Origin: Ornithinibacillus californiensis
Lineage (GTDB): Bacteria; Bacillota; Bacilli; Bacillales; Amphibacillaceae
Direction: 5' to 3'
Length of the DNA stretch: 64,000 nt
Assembly: GCF_001038485.1 (NCBI RefSeq)
Contig: NZ_LDUE01000036.1
Location: forward strand, 78,990-142,989
The notes under the pieces are model-generated. The model made no database searches. It saw only the letters and a list, made by a program, of their open reading frames with translations, and was not told where the DNA came from. Below are positions 1 through 7,688 of the stretch, one piece after another. Each line of letters opens with the position of its first letter. The first letter of the stretch is position 1. Both the position numbers and the translations under genes were made by a program.

Positions 1-107
1 TATACCACAGACCAACTAAATATCCAAAGTATATTTCCAATTTGCTGATTAGTAGATCCGCTAAATTTTAAACTATATCTAAAATATCCTACACATCATG
101 TAAATTA

Positions 108-125
108 GTACGATATAAACATTAG
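108..125 (+). promoter_or_regulatory. Candidate promoter element shared with the motA leader
   Basis: The 18-base string GTACGATATAAACATTAG occurs here and again at 3032-3049, just upstream of the motA riboswitch. Its TACGATAT core resembles the SigD -10 consensus GCCGATAT (6 of 8), and TACA lies 15 bases upstream. It could equally be a SigA -10 (TATAAA). The start site is inferred only. The remainder of bases 1-199 is AT-rich and shows nothing else I can name. Confidence 0.4.
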
Positions 126-199
126 TAGTATAGGATAGCGATAATTAACAGTAATGGATGTAAGATATAAATATAATTAACGACAGTGAGGTATCTACA

Positions 200-568
200 A
201 TGGAAAAACACCTAGAAGTTATGAAACAATCTTTAGCACTACTAGAAACAGTGATAGACGGATTAAAGCATAATCAAAAGCTAATTAATGAGGGTAAACA
301 CGATGAATCAATTTTGCTATTTGAAAATACTGTACAAGCATTCTCAACTGTAGAAAGATCTTTCGAAGGACTTCCTGAAAATCTACTAACTTCCGAAAGC
401 AAAGAAATAAGTATTAAAGTTAAGAATGCAATAGAACTAGTCGTGGATGCATACGAGTCAAAAGCCTATGGTAAAGTGCAGGAAATATTGCAATTTACAC
501 TAATACCTACTTACAACAAATGGAAAAGCGGATTAGAGGATAATTTTCAACGATATTTAATCTCATAA
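200..568 (+). CDS. Hypothetical small helical protein
   Basis: A 122-residue protein that I do not recognise with confidence. It is acidic, rich in Leu, Glu and Lys, has no signal peptide or membrane segment, and is predicted by eye to be almost entirely alpha-helical, ending in an aromatic segment (YNKWKSGLEDNFQRYLIS). A GTGAGG ribosome site precedes the ATG by about ten bases. It is a single-gene unit followed by a long hairpin. Its upstream region shares an 18-base promoter-like string with the motA leader, and its neighbours are c-di-GMP enzymes and stator genes, so a link to motility is plausible but is inference. The size and helical content are reminiscent of small flagellar chaperones, without a recognisable motif. 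Confidence 0.7.
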   Translation: MEKHLEVMKQSLALLETVIDGLKHNQKLINEGKHDESILLFENTVQAFSTVERSFEGLPENLLTSESKEISIKVKNAIELVVDAYESKAYGKVQEILQFTLIPTYNKWKSGLEDNFQRYLIS

Positions 569-574
569 ATAAAG

Positions 575-618
575 GAGGTGTAAACTAACTCTATCAGCTG
601 TTTAGTTTACACCCCTAT
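575..618 (+). terminator. Long hairpin after the first gene
   Basis: GGTGTAAACTAA pairs with TTAGTTTACACC around a short loop just after the stop codon. There is no T-run after the stem, so it is either a weak intrinsic terminator or a 3-prime stabilising hairpin. Bases 619-958 up to the next gene are AT-rich, contain no convincing ORF, and presumably carry the promoter of the GGDEF gene. Confidence 0.5.
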
Positions 619-958
619 TCTTGGAAATTGATTGATTTAACTTCACCACTCCAACTTTAGAAGAAAGCCGACCCCTTGTACTCAAAATAGAAATACTCCT
701 CCCAATGGACTTAAATATCCAAAAATCCCCACAAATTAATAATTCTTATTTACCAAACTTTTACGATTAATTAATACTTTTCATGTAAAATATAGGTAAA
801 AGTACTTATTCACACTCTAAATATTTAATATGATAAATTTCAGTTCAACTATACAACTTAGAAGTATTACGATAAAAAAAGAATCACTTATCAAACTTTA
901 TCTTTATCATCCAAATAAATGTAACATATTAAAATCGTAAACTAAGGGGATCTTCTAA

Positions 959-1936
959 ATGCAAGTAGTAATCGGGGATATAGTTAGTGAAGCCATAAGC
1001 GTAGTGCCTTCAACAAAATGTGAGGAAGTCTATTCCATATTTGAGAACAACCCATCATTAGAAGGAATCATTGTTGGTGTTGATGATAATCCAGTTGGAA
1101 TAGTAATGAGAACTAATTTTTTCCAAAAACTTTCAACGAAATATGGATTTGATTTGTTTATGAATCGGTCCATTGACTTAGTTATGAGCCAAGAATTATT
1201 AACGGTAGAACGCTCTCTTCCGCTTACGGAGGCCAGTACACTTGCTATGAACCGTAAACAAGAGAATCTGTATGACTATGTTATTGTCACAGCGAAGGGT
1301 AAGCTACAAGGCGTAGTTAGTATACGAGAACTAGTTAACAAACTATCCGAAGTGCAAATTAATATCGCAAAATATTCTAATCCATTAAGTGGGCTACCTG
1401 GAAACCATATAATAGACGAAACATTACATGAGATATTAACGTACGAAGCGTATACCGTATTTTATATTGATTTAGACTCTTTTAAGGAATTTAATGATAC
1501 ATTTGGTTTCATAGAAGGCGATGAAGTAATTAAAGAAACGGCAACAATTATTAAAAATGTCATAATGAAGGAAGCAGATAACAGATCATTTGTTGGGCAT
1601 ATAGGTGGGGATGATTTTATTGCAGCCGTTCCTCACTTTGAACACGAAAATCTTTGTCATCTCATAATTTCTCAATTTGAAAAAGCTGTTATGCGATTTT
1701 ATTCCGAAGAGGATGTCAAACGAGGCTATGTGAAAGTGATTAATCGAAAAGGTAATTTTGTCAATATACCGTTGTTAAGTATTTCCATCGCAGTTATTCA
1801 AAATAAAGATTGCACAATTGAAACGGTTGAAGAACTTAGCATGAAAGCGGCTGAGGTGAAAAGCTGTTGTAAATCGAAAAAGCAAAGCGTGTATCTTACA
1901 CTTGATGAAGTAGAAAAAAACACATCAGATTGCTGA
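959..1936 (+). CDS. CBS-domain diguanylate cyclase (GGDEF protein)
   Basis: 325 residues. Residues about 1-130 form a tandem CBS pair, a module that usually binds adenine nucleotides. Residues about 140-305 form a GGDEF domain, with the metal and nucleotide segment FYIDLDSFKEFNDTFG and the signature as GGDDF within HIGGDDFIAAVP. GGDDF is a tolerated variant, so synthesis of c-di-GMP from two GTP is likely. No RxxD inhibitory site is present five residues before the signature, so product inhibition through that site is not expected. There is no membrane segment, so it should be cytosolic. A GGGG ribosome site lies about eight bases before the ATG. It converges on an EAL gene, and the two share a bidirectional terminator. 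Activity itself is inferred from motifs. Confidence 0.88.
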   Translation: MQVVIGDIVSEAISVVPSTKCEEVYSIFENNPSLEGIIVGVDDNPVGIVMRTNFFQKLSTKYGFDLFMNRSIDLVMSQELLTVERSLPLTEASTLAMNRKQENLYDYVIVTAKGKLQGVVSIRELVNKLSEVQINIAKYSNPLSGLPGNHIIDETLHEILTYEAYTVFYIDLDSFKEFNDTFGFIEGDEVIKETATIIKNVIMKEADNRSFVGHIGGDDFIAAVPHFEHENLCHLIISQFEKAVMRFYSEEDVKRGYVKVINRKGNFVNIPLLSISIAVIQNKDCTIETVEELSMKAAEVKSCCKSKKQSVYLTLDEVEKNTSDC

Positions 1937-1957
1937 TTAGCAATTTGATGTGTTTTT
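1916..1957. terminator. Bidirectional terminator between GGDEF and EAL genes
   Basis: Imperfect inverted repeat AAAAACACATCA-G-ATTGC paired with GCAAT-T-TGATGTGTTTTT around a six-base loop. An A-run on one side and a T-run on the other let it serve both converging genes. It overlaps the stop codon of the GGDEF gene. Confidence 0.8.
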
Positions 1958-1967
1958 AGTACAACGT

Positions 1968-2840
1968 TTAAAATTGGAACGAAAGCTGATTTGCTAAGCT
2001 TGTTGTATCTGGCGAAGTCCCCTTATATAATTGTTGCATTGGTCTACCTAATGCATAACCTTGCCCCATATGTACCTCTAATTGTTGCAGGAAATTCAAC
2101 TCTGATGTCGTCTCTATTCCTTCAGCGATTACTTTCGTATTTGATTTGGAAGCAAATTCGATAATTAACTCTACTAAATATTGTTTTTCTTTATGTTTTT
2201 CAATGTTTCTAATCAGTGATTTATCAATCTTAATAAATTCAGGCTTCAGATATAGAAGTGTTTGTAAGCTATTATAACCGGTTCCTGCATCATCAAGCGC
2301 AATCCTATAGCCTTGCTGCCGGTAATGTTCAATGATAGGCACAAATTGGTCGTGATTAATGCCAGCTTCTCTTTCTGTAAGTTCTAGGACAATTTGGTCA
2401 GGAGTTAGTTGATGTTTTAACAATAAGTCACTGTATATCACGTTTTGATAATTAGGATCAGCTAAGATTTGTGGTTGTATATTTAAGAAAACTAATGTTT
2501 GGTTTTGGTTTTGTTCGTTTAGGGATTTTAATTGTTCCACATATCTTGTAAGAGCAAGATCATTAATAAAACATTCCACTTGGAAGGCGCTATTACTTTT
2601 TCCAACATATTCATAAAACTTATCTGTAGTAGGAAATAGGGTTGTTATTTCTGGGCGATTTAATATTTCATAAGCGATGGTCGACCCTTGTTGTAAGGTA
2701 ATAATAGGTTGATAGAAAGTCTTTACTCTTTCTGGTTTTAATAGTTCCTGTACTTCTTCACTCTTTTGGAATTCCAGATATAGTGAATCCCTATTTGCAT
2801 GGATATATTGCATGAATTTTGTCATTTGGTTTTTTTCCAT
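1968..2840 (-). CDS. EAL-domain c-di-GMP phosphodiesterase
   Basis: 290 residues, essentially a stand-alone EAL domain with no membrane segment or attached sensor. The catalytic set looks intact: the EAL-equivalent EILNRP near residue 59, LNIQP (Asn), LELTEREA (Glu), the Asp pair in IALDDAGTGYNSL, Lys in FIKIDKSLI, EGIETTSE, and the terminal GYALGRP. Hydrolysis of c-di-GMP to pGpG is therefore expected. The ATG follows an AAGGTGGAATT ribosome site. It is transcribed towards the GGDEF gene and away from motAB. Placing a cyclase and a phosphodiesterase beside riboswitch-controlled motility genes suggests local tuning of this signal, which is inference. Confidence 0.9.
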   Translation of the reverse strand: MEKNQMTKFMQYIHANRDSLYLEFQKSEEVQELLKPERVKTFYQPIITLQQGSTIAYEILNRPEITTLFPTTDKFYEYVGKSNSAFQVECFINDLALTRYVEQLKSLNEQNQNQTLVFLNIQPQILADPNYQNVIYSDLLLKHQLTPDQIVLELTEREAGINHDQFVPIIEHYRQQGYRIALDDAGTGYNSLQTLLYLKPEFIKIDKSLIRNIEKHKEKQYLVELIIEFASKSNTKVIAEGIETTSELNFLQQLEVHMGQGYALGRPMQQLYKGTSPDTTSLANQLSFQF

Positions 2841-3031
2841 AATTCCACCTTAAGTTGGTAATTTCGAGTTTATACTATAAGTATACTAGTTGAATATAGC
2901 AACTTATATATACTCCATGTAAAATATTTGTAAAATCTTGGTGAACATAGGACATGTATTGTATACAACATGGAAAATCTGATTAAGGTTGAAAGGCAAT
3001 TGTAAAATAGCTATTCATTTTTTTCGATTTT

Positions 3032-3049
3032 GTACGATATAAACATTAG
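3032..3049 (+). promoter_or_regulatory. Candidate promoter of the motA riboswitch transcript
   Basis: Second copy of GTACGATATAAACATTAG, with TACGATAT as a SigD-like -10 and TTCA 15 bases upstream. The flgM promoter region has the same TTCA-N15 arrangement. motAB is SigD-dependent in B. subtilis. A SigA reading (TATAAA) cannot be excluded. Confidence 0.4.
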
Positions 3050-3072
3050 GACAAAAGTTATAAATTAAAAAA

Positions 3073-3156
3073 ACAATGAAAAAGGCAAACTTACTAAAAA
3101 GTAAGGACGCAAAGCCATGGGTCTAAGGTCAAACGACTATGATTGCCAGGTTACCA
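3073..3156 (+). ncRNA. c-di-GMP-I riboswitch (GEMM-I) upstream of motA
   Basis: Shows the conserved GEMM-I blocks in order: AAAAAGGCAAAC, a stem with the arms TTACT and AGTAA, GGACGCAAAGCC, then GGGTCTAAGG and GATTGCCAGGTTACC. Between the aptamer and the start codon lie a hairpin at 3154-3183 and an intrinsic terminator at 3183-3214. Control is therefore probably by transcription termination. Whether ligand turns expression on or off cannot be settled by eye; repression of motility by c-di-GMP is the usual biological logic. Confidence 0.93.
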
Positions 3157-3182
3157 AGTTTAGAAGATTGAACTTCTAATTG

Positions 3183-3214
3183 GCTATTCTTCCGTAAAGA
3201 GAATGGCTTTTTTT
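3183..3214 (+). terminator. Riboswitch expression-platform terminator (motA)
   Basis: GCTATTCT (3183-3190) pairs with AGAATGGC (3200-3207), with one G-U pair, followed by seven T. The preceding hairpin CCAA-TTAGAAG/CTTCTAA-TTGG (3154-3183) touches both the aptamer end and the foot of this stem, so alternative folds are possible. Confidence 0.85.
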
Positions 3215-3233
3215 AATAAATGGAGGTCTACAA

Positions 3234-4022
3234 ATGGATAAATCATCAATTATAGGAATCATACTAGGAATCGTAGCTGTTGGAGTAGGGATGGTATTAA
3301 AAGGTGTCGGCCTTGGTGCCTTAATCAACCCTGCCGCAATACTAATCATACTTGTAGGAACAGCGGCATCCGTAATGATCGCATTCCCAACGAGGACATT
3401 GAAAAAAATACCAGCCTTATTTAAAGTCCTATTCACCGAAAAAAAAGAACAAAGCACCGAAGAGTTAATTACGCTATTTTCAGATATGGCAGATGTCGCT
3501 CGTAAAGAAGGAATTTTAGCCTTAGAGAGTAGATTAGACAACATCGATGACCATTTCTTATCTTCTGGAATACAACTTGCGGTAGACGGGCAATCTCCAG
3601 AATTCATTCGAGATGTCATGATGGAAAAAATCGATGCTATGGAGAAACGTCACCAAGAAGGAGCAGCTATTTTCTCACAGGCTGGTACGTATGCACCAAC
3701 CCTTGGGGTACTAGGAGCCGTTGTCGGGCTAATTGCTGCACTTGCAGACATGGCTGATATCACTGCATTAGGAAAGGCGATTTCAGCTGCCTTTATTGCA
3801 ACCTTACTCGGTATTTTCACAGGTTACGTCCTATGGCATCCTTTTGCAAATAAACTAAAAGCTAAATCAAAACGAGAAGTAGAATTGAAAGAAATGATGA
3901 TTGAAGGTGTTGTTTCTATCACAGTAGGGGAGTCTTCAAAGGTTGTGAAGGAAAAGCTTGGTTCGTATTTAACTTCAAAGGAATATCAGCGCATTGTGGA
4001 GCTAGAAAATGAGAAAAAATAA
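3234..4022 (+). CDS. motA: Flagellar stator protein MotA
   Basis: 262 residues with four membrane segments (about 5-22, 33-52, 147-168 and 181-201) and a large cytoplasmic loop between the second and third. It matches Bacillus MotA along its whole length, including MDKSSIIGIILG, INPAAILIILVGTAASVMIAFPT and the segment AGTYAPTLGVLGAVVGLIA. It forms the torque-generating stator with MotB and contacts FliG of the rotor. GGAGG lies seven to eight bases before the ATG. Its stop overlaps the motB start, and it is the first gene of a motA-motB-mcp unit controlled by a c-di-GMP riboswitch. The sequence is closer to MotA than to the sodium-type MotP, but ion preference is not proven. Confidence 0.95.
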   Translation: MDKSSIIGIILGIVAVGVGMVLKGVGLGALINPAAILIILVGTAASVMIAFPTRTLKKIPALFKVLFTEKKEQSTEELITLFSDMADVARKEGILALESRLDNIDDHFLSSGIQLAVDGQSPEFIRDVMMEKIDAMEKRHQEGAAIFSQAGTYAPTLGVLGAVVGLIAALADMADITALGKAISAAFIATLLGIFTGYVLWHPFANKLKAKSKREVELKEMMIEGVVSITVGESSKVVKEKLGSYLTSKEYQRIVELENEKK

Positions 4023-4776
4023 AAGAAAAAATGAAGACCATCATGTAGATGAATCGTGGTTGCTCCCCTATTCTGATTTATTAACATTACTCGTTGCTTT
4101 GTTCATTGTACTTTTTGCCATGAGTGAGATTGATGTGAAAAAGTATGAGGAACTTTCCGCATTTTTCCAAAGTGAATTCTCTAGTGGGGATAAAGGAATC
4201 ATGGAACATCCAGTTCCTACACCAGAGATTGAACCACAAGAAGAGGAAGAAGAAAACGAAGAACCCGAACCAAGTGATGGAGAAAAGGAATTACTTAACC
4301 TTCAAGAGCTTCAAAGAAAGATAGATAACTATATCCGAGAAAATAATTTAACTGCTTCACTAGAGACGCAACTATCAGGCGAAGGGCTAATGATCTCGAT
4401 TAAAAATGATATTTCCTTTGATCCAGGAAGCTCGGATGTAAGTGAAGGTGGGATAGAGATTGCTAGAGAAATTTCCAATCTACTTTACACAGACCCACCA
4501 CATCAAATTGTCATTAGCGGTCATACGGATGATGTTCCAATGAATAATGCTAGATTTGGCTCGAACTGGGAACTGAGTGTGATGAGGGCTGTTAACTTTA
4601 TGAGTCTAATACTTGATAATGAACAGCTGGACCCAGCTAGATTTAGTGCTAAAGGGTATGGGGAACATCAACCAGTTGTGGCGAATGATAGTGATGCGAA
4701 TCGGGCGAGGAACAGAAGGGTTGAAGTATTAATTTTACCGAATTACGATATTACACCATATGTTAACGAACAATAA
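4009..4776 (+). CDS. motB: Flagellar stator protein MotB
   Basis: 255 residues: a basic N-terminus, a single membrane helix at about 18-40 containing the ion-binding Asp in [13 protein letters not shown] (Asp23), a long acidic linker (about 70-95, mostly Glu, Pro and Asp), then an OmpA/MotB peptidoglycan-binding domain with [21 protein letters not shown] and GYGEHQPV. It anchors the stator to the wall and carries the ion path. The ATG overlaps the end of motA by 14 bases with GGAG in range, which indicates translational coupling. The linker is more acidic than in B. subtilis MotB, which may reflect a saline habitat (inference). Confidence 0.95.
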   Translation: MRKNKRKNEDHHVDESWLLPYSDLLTLLVALFIVLFAMSEIDVKKYEELSAFFQSEFSSGDKGIMEHPVPTPEIEPQEEEEENEEPEPSDGEKELLNLQELQRKIDNYIRENNLTASLETQLSGEGLMISIKNDISFDPGSSDVSEGGIEIAREISNLLYTDPPHQIVISGHTDDVPMNNARFGSNWELSVMRAVNFMSLILDNEQLDPARFSAKGYGEHQPVVANDSDANRARNRRVEVLILPNYDITPYVNEQ

Positions 4777-4796
4777 CATCTAAGAGGAGATCAACT

Positions 4797-6491
4797 ATGA
4801 AGAATTTGTTTAACTTTAAAACTATACGAGCTAAAATTCTATTAATTTTTTCAGTCGTACTAACATTAACGGTAGTATTTGCTGCTTTTACACTATATTC
4901 GATTAATAAAATGAACGATAACACGGAAGAGATGATCAACAAACAACTAGCCCTATTAGTACTTGATGAAGAAATTGCCTTTGATATGGCAAATCGTGCG
5001 GGGTTAGTTCGTGCGTATATGTTATACGAAGATGAGCAAGTGCGGGAAACTTTTGAGAGTCAAATTGAGGCTAGTATTGCCTTAGAAAATGAGCTACTTG
5101 AATTAAGCGATTCTGAGGAAACAAAGAAACTAGTAGATAAAAAGTTCCAGTGGGGGCAGTTAACGGATAAGGTCTTTGCTGCGTTTGATCGTGGTGATAA
5201 GGAAACAGCCCTTAGAATAATGGAAACCGAAGTAGCCCCTTTGGAATTTGAAATAATTGAAGGTTTTTCTGCAGCAGCTAAGCATCGCGAAGAAGTGATT
5301 AATGAAATGGGACAAGAAGTCTTGGATTATGGAAAGTTTACCATGATGATAACCAATATTTTAAGTCTCGCAGCGGTTGGTTTAGGTGTGATGTTTGCTT
5401 TTGTTTCATCCACTATGATGTCGAACCGCATTAAGACAGTTATGGAACGGATGAAAGCTATTGCTTCCGGTGATTTAAGTGGAAAGGCTTTACAATCAGA
5501 TGAGCGGGATGAACTTGGGCAACTTATTCGAATGACTGACAAAATGAGTGACAATATACGTGAGTTATTGAATGAAATTAATCATGTTTCAGAAACAGTT
5601 TCTACACAAAGTGAAGAATTAACACAGTCAGCAAATGAAGTGAAAACAGGTTCCGAGCAAATCGCGATGACGATGGAGGAGCTGGCTACTGGTACAGAAT
5701 CGCAAGCCAATAGCGCTGGGGATTTATCTTCTGTCATGAGTACATTTGCAGTAGAAGTGCAAGAGGCAAACTATAGTGGCGAACGAATTAATGAAAACTC
5801 TACCGATGTACTTCAGTTAACCAATGAGGGTAGTGAATTAATGAAGTCATCAACATTGCAAATGCAGAAAGTGGATCAAATTGTTAAAGATGCGGTAAAT
5901 AAAGTGGAAGGTCTACATGATCATACACAAAAGATATCAAATCTAGTATCCGTCATTAAGGATGTTGCAGACCAAACGAATTTATTAGCCTTGAACGCAG
6001 CGATTGAGGCTGCCAGAGCTGGTGAACACGGAAAAGGCTTTGCTGTTGTAGCAGATGAAGTAAGGAAATTAGCAGAGCAAGTAGCTTTATCGGTAGACGA
6101 TATTACGGAAACCGTAACGAGCATTCAGTCTGAATCATCTATAGTAACGGAGTCCCTACAGAAAGGGTATCGCGAGGTGCAAATTGGTTCCGAGCAGATT
6201 GAGTCTACTGAAGAAACATTTAGTCAAATAACAAATGCAGTTAATGGCATGGTAGGAAGTATCGCAACGATAACTAACAATCTTGCAACTATCACAGCAA
6301 GTAGTCAGGAAATGGATAGCTCTATTCAGGAAATTGCTGCAATATCAGAAGAATCTGCAGCCGGGGTGGAAGAAACTTCAGCAGCTGCAGAGCAAGTCAG
6401 TGGTTCGATGGAGGAAGTAGCAAGTAGTTCTGAGCAACTTGCTAAACTTGCTGAAGAGTTAAATCGATTAATTGGGAAGTTTAAACTATAG
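4797..6491 (+). CDS. Methyl-accepting chemotaxis protein
   Basis: 564 residues. A membrane helix at about 13-33, an extracellular four-helix-bundle-type sensor (about 35-180), a second membrane helix at about 183-205, a HAMP segment (about 205-258) and a long cytoplasmic coiled coil. The signalling tip is the conserved [19 protein letters not shown] region followed by [20 protein letters not shown]. The C-terminus lacks a CheB/CheR tether pentapeptide. An AGAGGAG site precedes the ATG, and the gene lies 20 bases after motB, so it is probably co-transcribed under the riboswitch. The ligand is unknown. Stator and receptor in one c-di-GMP-gated unit would link motor output and sensing. Confidence 0.93.
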   Translation: MKNLFNFKTIRAKILLIFSVVLTLTVVFAAFTLYSINKMNDNTEEMINKQLALLVLDEEIAFDMANRAGLVRAYMLYEDEQVRETFESQIEASIALENELLELSDSEETKKLVDKKFQWGQLTDKVFAAFDRGDKETALRIMETEVAPLEFEIIEGFSAAAKHREEVINEMGQEVLDYGKFTMMITNILSLAAVGLGVMFAFVSSTMMSNRIKTVMERMKAIASGDLSGKALQSDERDELGQLIRMTDKMSDNIRELLNEINHVSETVSTQSEELTQSANEVKTGSEQIAMTMEELATGTESQANSAGDLSSVMSTFAVEVQEANYSGERINENSTDVLQLTNEGSELMKSSTLQMQKVDQIVKDAVNKVEGLHDHTQKISNLVSVIKDVADQTNLLALNAAIEAARAGEHGKGFAVVADEVRKLAEQVALSVDDITETVTSIQSESSIVTESLQKGYREVQIGSEQIESTEETFSQITNAVNGMVGSIATITNNLATITASSQEMDSSIQEIAAISEESAAGVEETSAAAEQVSGSMEEVASSSEQLAKLAEELNRLIGKFKL

Positions 6492-6501
6492 AATTTATAA
6501 A

Positions 6502-6537
6502 AATACTAGATACCAATATGGTGTCTAGTATTTTTTT
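6502..6537 (+). terminator. Terminator of motA-motB-mcp
   Basis: AATACTAGATACC pairs with GGTGTCTAGTATT with a five-base loop, followed by seven T. Confidence 0.9.
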
Positions 6538-6619
6538 CCTAATATTGTCTGTAAATTTAACTATATTTTAGTTGCATTGGTTAGTAGATTTGGTATAACA
6601 TTATTGTTAGTGTTAATAA

Positions 6620-6708
6620 AAAACCAACTGAAAAAGGCAAACTATCTGAAAGGGTAGGACGCAAAGCTAAGGGTCTAAGGTCTAAGTGGCTATGATCGCC
6701 TGGTTGCC
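6620..6708 (+). ncRNA. Second c-di-GMP-I riboswitch, upstream of a DegU-like regulator
   Basis: The GEMM-I blocks are clear: GAAAAAGGCAAACTATC, a GAAA-capped stem, GGGTAGGACGCAAAGC, GGGTCTAAGG and ATGATCGCCTGGTTGCC. CAAC at 6625-6628 can close P1 with GTTG at 6703-6706. The layout copies the motA leader: aptamer, then hairpin CCAAAAT/ATTTTGG (6707-6733), then a terminator whose 5-prime arm starts inside that hairpin. A likely -10, TATAAC, lies about 25-30 bases before the aptamer. Confidence 0.93.
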
Positions 6709-6731
6709 AAAATGGATTGTATGGATATTTT

Positions 6732-6760
6732 GGCTATTTCTTTAGGGAATAGTCTTTTTT
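6732..6760 (+). terminator. Riboswitch expression-platform terminator (DegU-like gene)
   Basis: GGCTATTTC (6732-6740) pairs with GGAATAGTC (6746-6754) over nine positions, two of them G-U, followed by six T. Bases 6732-6733 also pair in the CCAAAAT/ATTTTGG hairpin, so the two folds exclude each other at the stem base. Confidence 0.85.
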
Positions 6761-6831
6761 AATGGAATCATTCATATGTCATATTGGCGATTTCTACCAT
6801 AGGAAAATAGAAATAGATGGGAGAAGAGTCT

Positions 6832-7464
6832 ATGTGTGAGATTACAATTTTAAAAGAAAAAGATTTAGTGCGTGACATTATAGTAGAAAAGTTAGAAGAA
6901 AGTCTTCCTGAGCATTCATGGAGAGCATTAGGTTCTGCGGAGTTCAAAGAGATTGGACAAGCTATTCAAAGTGACTTAGTTATTATTGATTTGAATACGA
7001 AACTTGATTTTCCAGATGTGGTCGACAGTTTTATGAAACAAAATACTAGAGTAGCCATTTGGACGACAGAGCTTGATAGTGATTTGTTACGAACGCTTTT
7101 CAGTTATGGACTTCATGGATATTTTTATAATGGAATGGAATTAAGCGAGCTAATCTTTGCGACAAAATCCATGCTAAACGACCAACAATATATTCATCCG
7201 AAACTATCTACGGTACTACTAGATGATTATGTGAAATTAACTAGAAAAGAGCCGATCAGACCAGTTGGAATTCTAACAGAACAAGAATGGAAGGTTCTAG
7301 AAGAATTAGGAAGAGGCCTAAATAACTGCAATATCGCAAAAGCATTATTTATCTCAACAAGAACCGTTAACAACCATGTAAGTTCCATCCTAAAGAAATT
7401 ACATGTTTCCGATAGAACAAATGCAGTTATAAAAGCAATCAAGAATAACTGGATAACTATATAA
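6832..7464 (+). CDS. DegU-like LuxR-type regulator with degenerate receiver
   Basis: 210 residues from the ATG at 6832, chosen because GGGAGAAG lies at the right distance; an in-frame ATG at 6817 lacks a ribosome site. Residues about 1-125 resemble a response-regulator receiver: LVIIDLN keeps the phospho-acceptor-like Asp, but the acidic pair after strand 1 is missing (ITILKEKDL) and the conserved Lys of strand 5 is replaced (GYFYNG). Residues about 145-208 are a LuxR/GerE helix-turn-helix (ILTEQEWKVLEELGRG, STRTVNNHVSSILKKL), closely similar to the DegU domain encoded at 29096, down to the terminal AIKNNW. No kinase gene is adjacent. It probably acts without normal phosphorylation and is controlled by abundance through the riboswitch. 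Targets are unknown. Confidence 0.88.
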   Translation: MCEITILKEKDLVRDIIVEKLEESLPEHSWRALGSAEFKEIGQAIQSDLVIIDLNTKLDFPDVVDSFMKQNTRVAIWTTELDSDLLRTLFSYGLHGYFYNGMELSELIFATKSMLNDQQYIHPKLSTVLLDDYVKLTRKEPIRPVGILTEQEWKVLEELGRGLNNCNIAKALFISTRTVNNHVSSILKKLHVSDRTNAVIKAIKNNWITI

Positions 7465-7474
7465 TACTCTTAGT

Positions 7475-7518
7475 GGGGTCAGTTCCTCTGTGATTTAATT
7501 CACAGAGGGACTGACCCC
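7475..7518 (+). terminator. Long hairpin after the DegU-like gene
   Basis: A 19-base-pair stem (7475-7493 with 7500-7518, one G-U pair) beginning GGGGTCAGT, with a six-base loop. It is followed by only three T. The secA terminator at 45577-45608 uses a similar GGTCTGAC/GTCAGACC stem. Confidence 0.75.
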
Positions 7519-7688
7519 TTTGTAGTTAACCTTAAGTCCCAAATAATCTGAAAATACTAAATAAAATGTTGAATTTATGATGAAAACTTGTATACTTAAA
7601 TTAGGCTTCTAAAATTTTGTACATTACATACGCGTGTATTTTCACCTTGGGATCCATTGAAAACGTTACCATTAGGAGCTGAAAATAT

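Noticed and set aside
1..199. Promoter or RNA structure at the left edge beyond the shared string
   Set aside because: AT-rich with several possible -10 boxes but nothing specific enough to call.
3176..3619. Antisense ORF of 147 codons over motA
   Set aside because: A shadow of the motA coding frame with no signals of its own.
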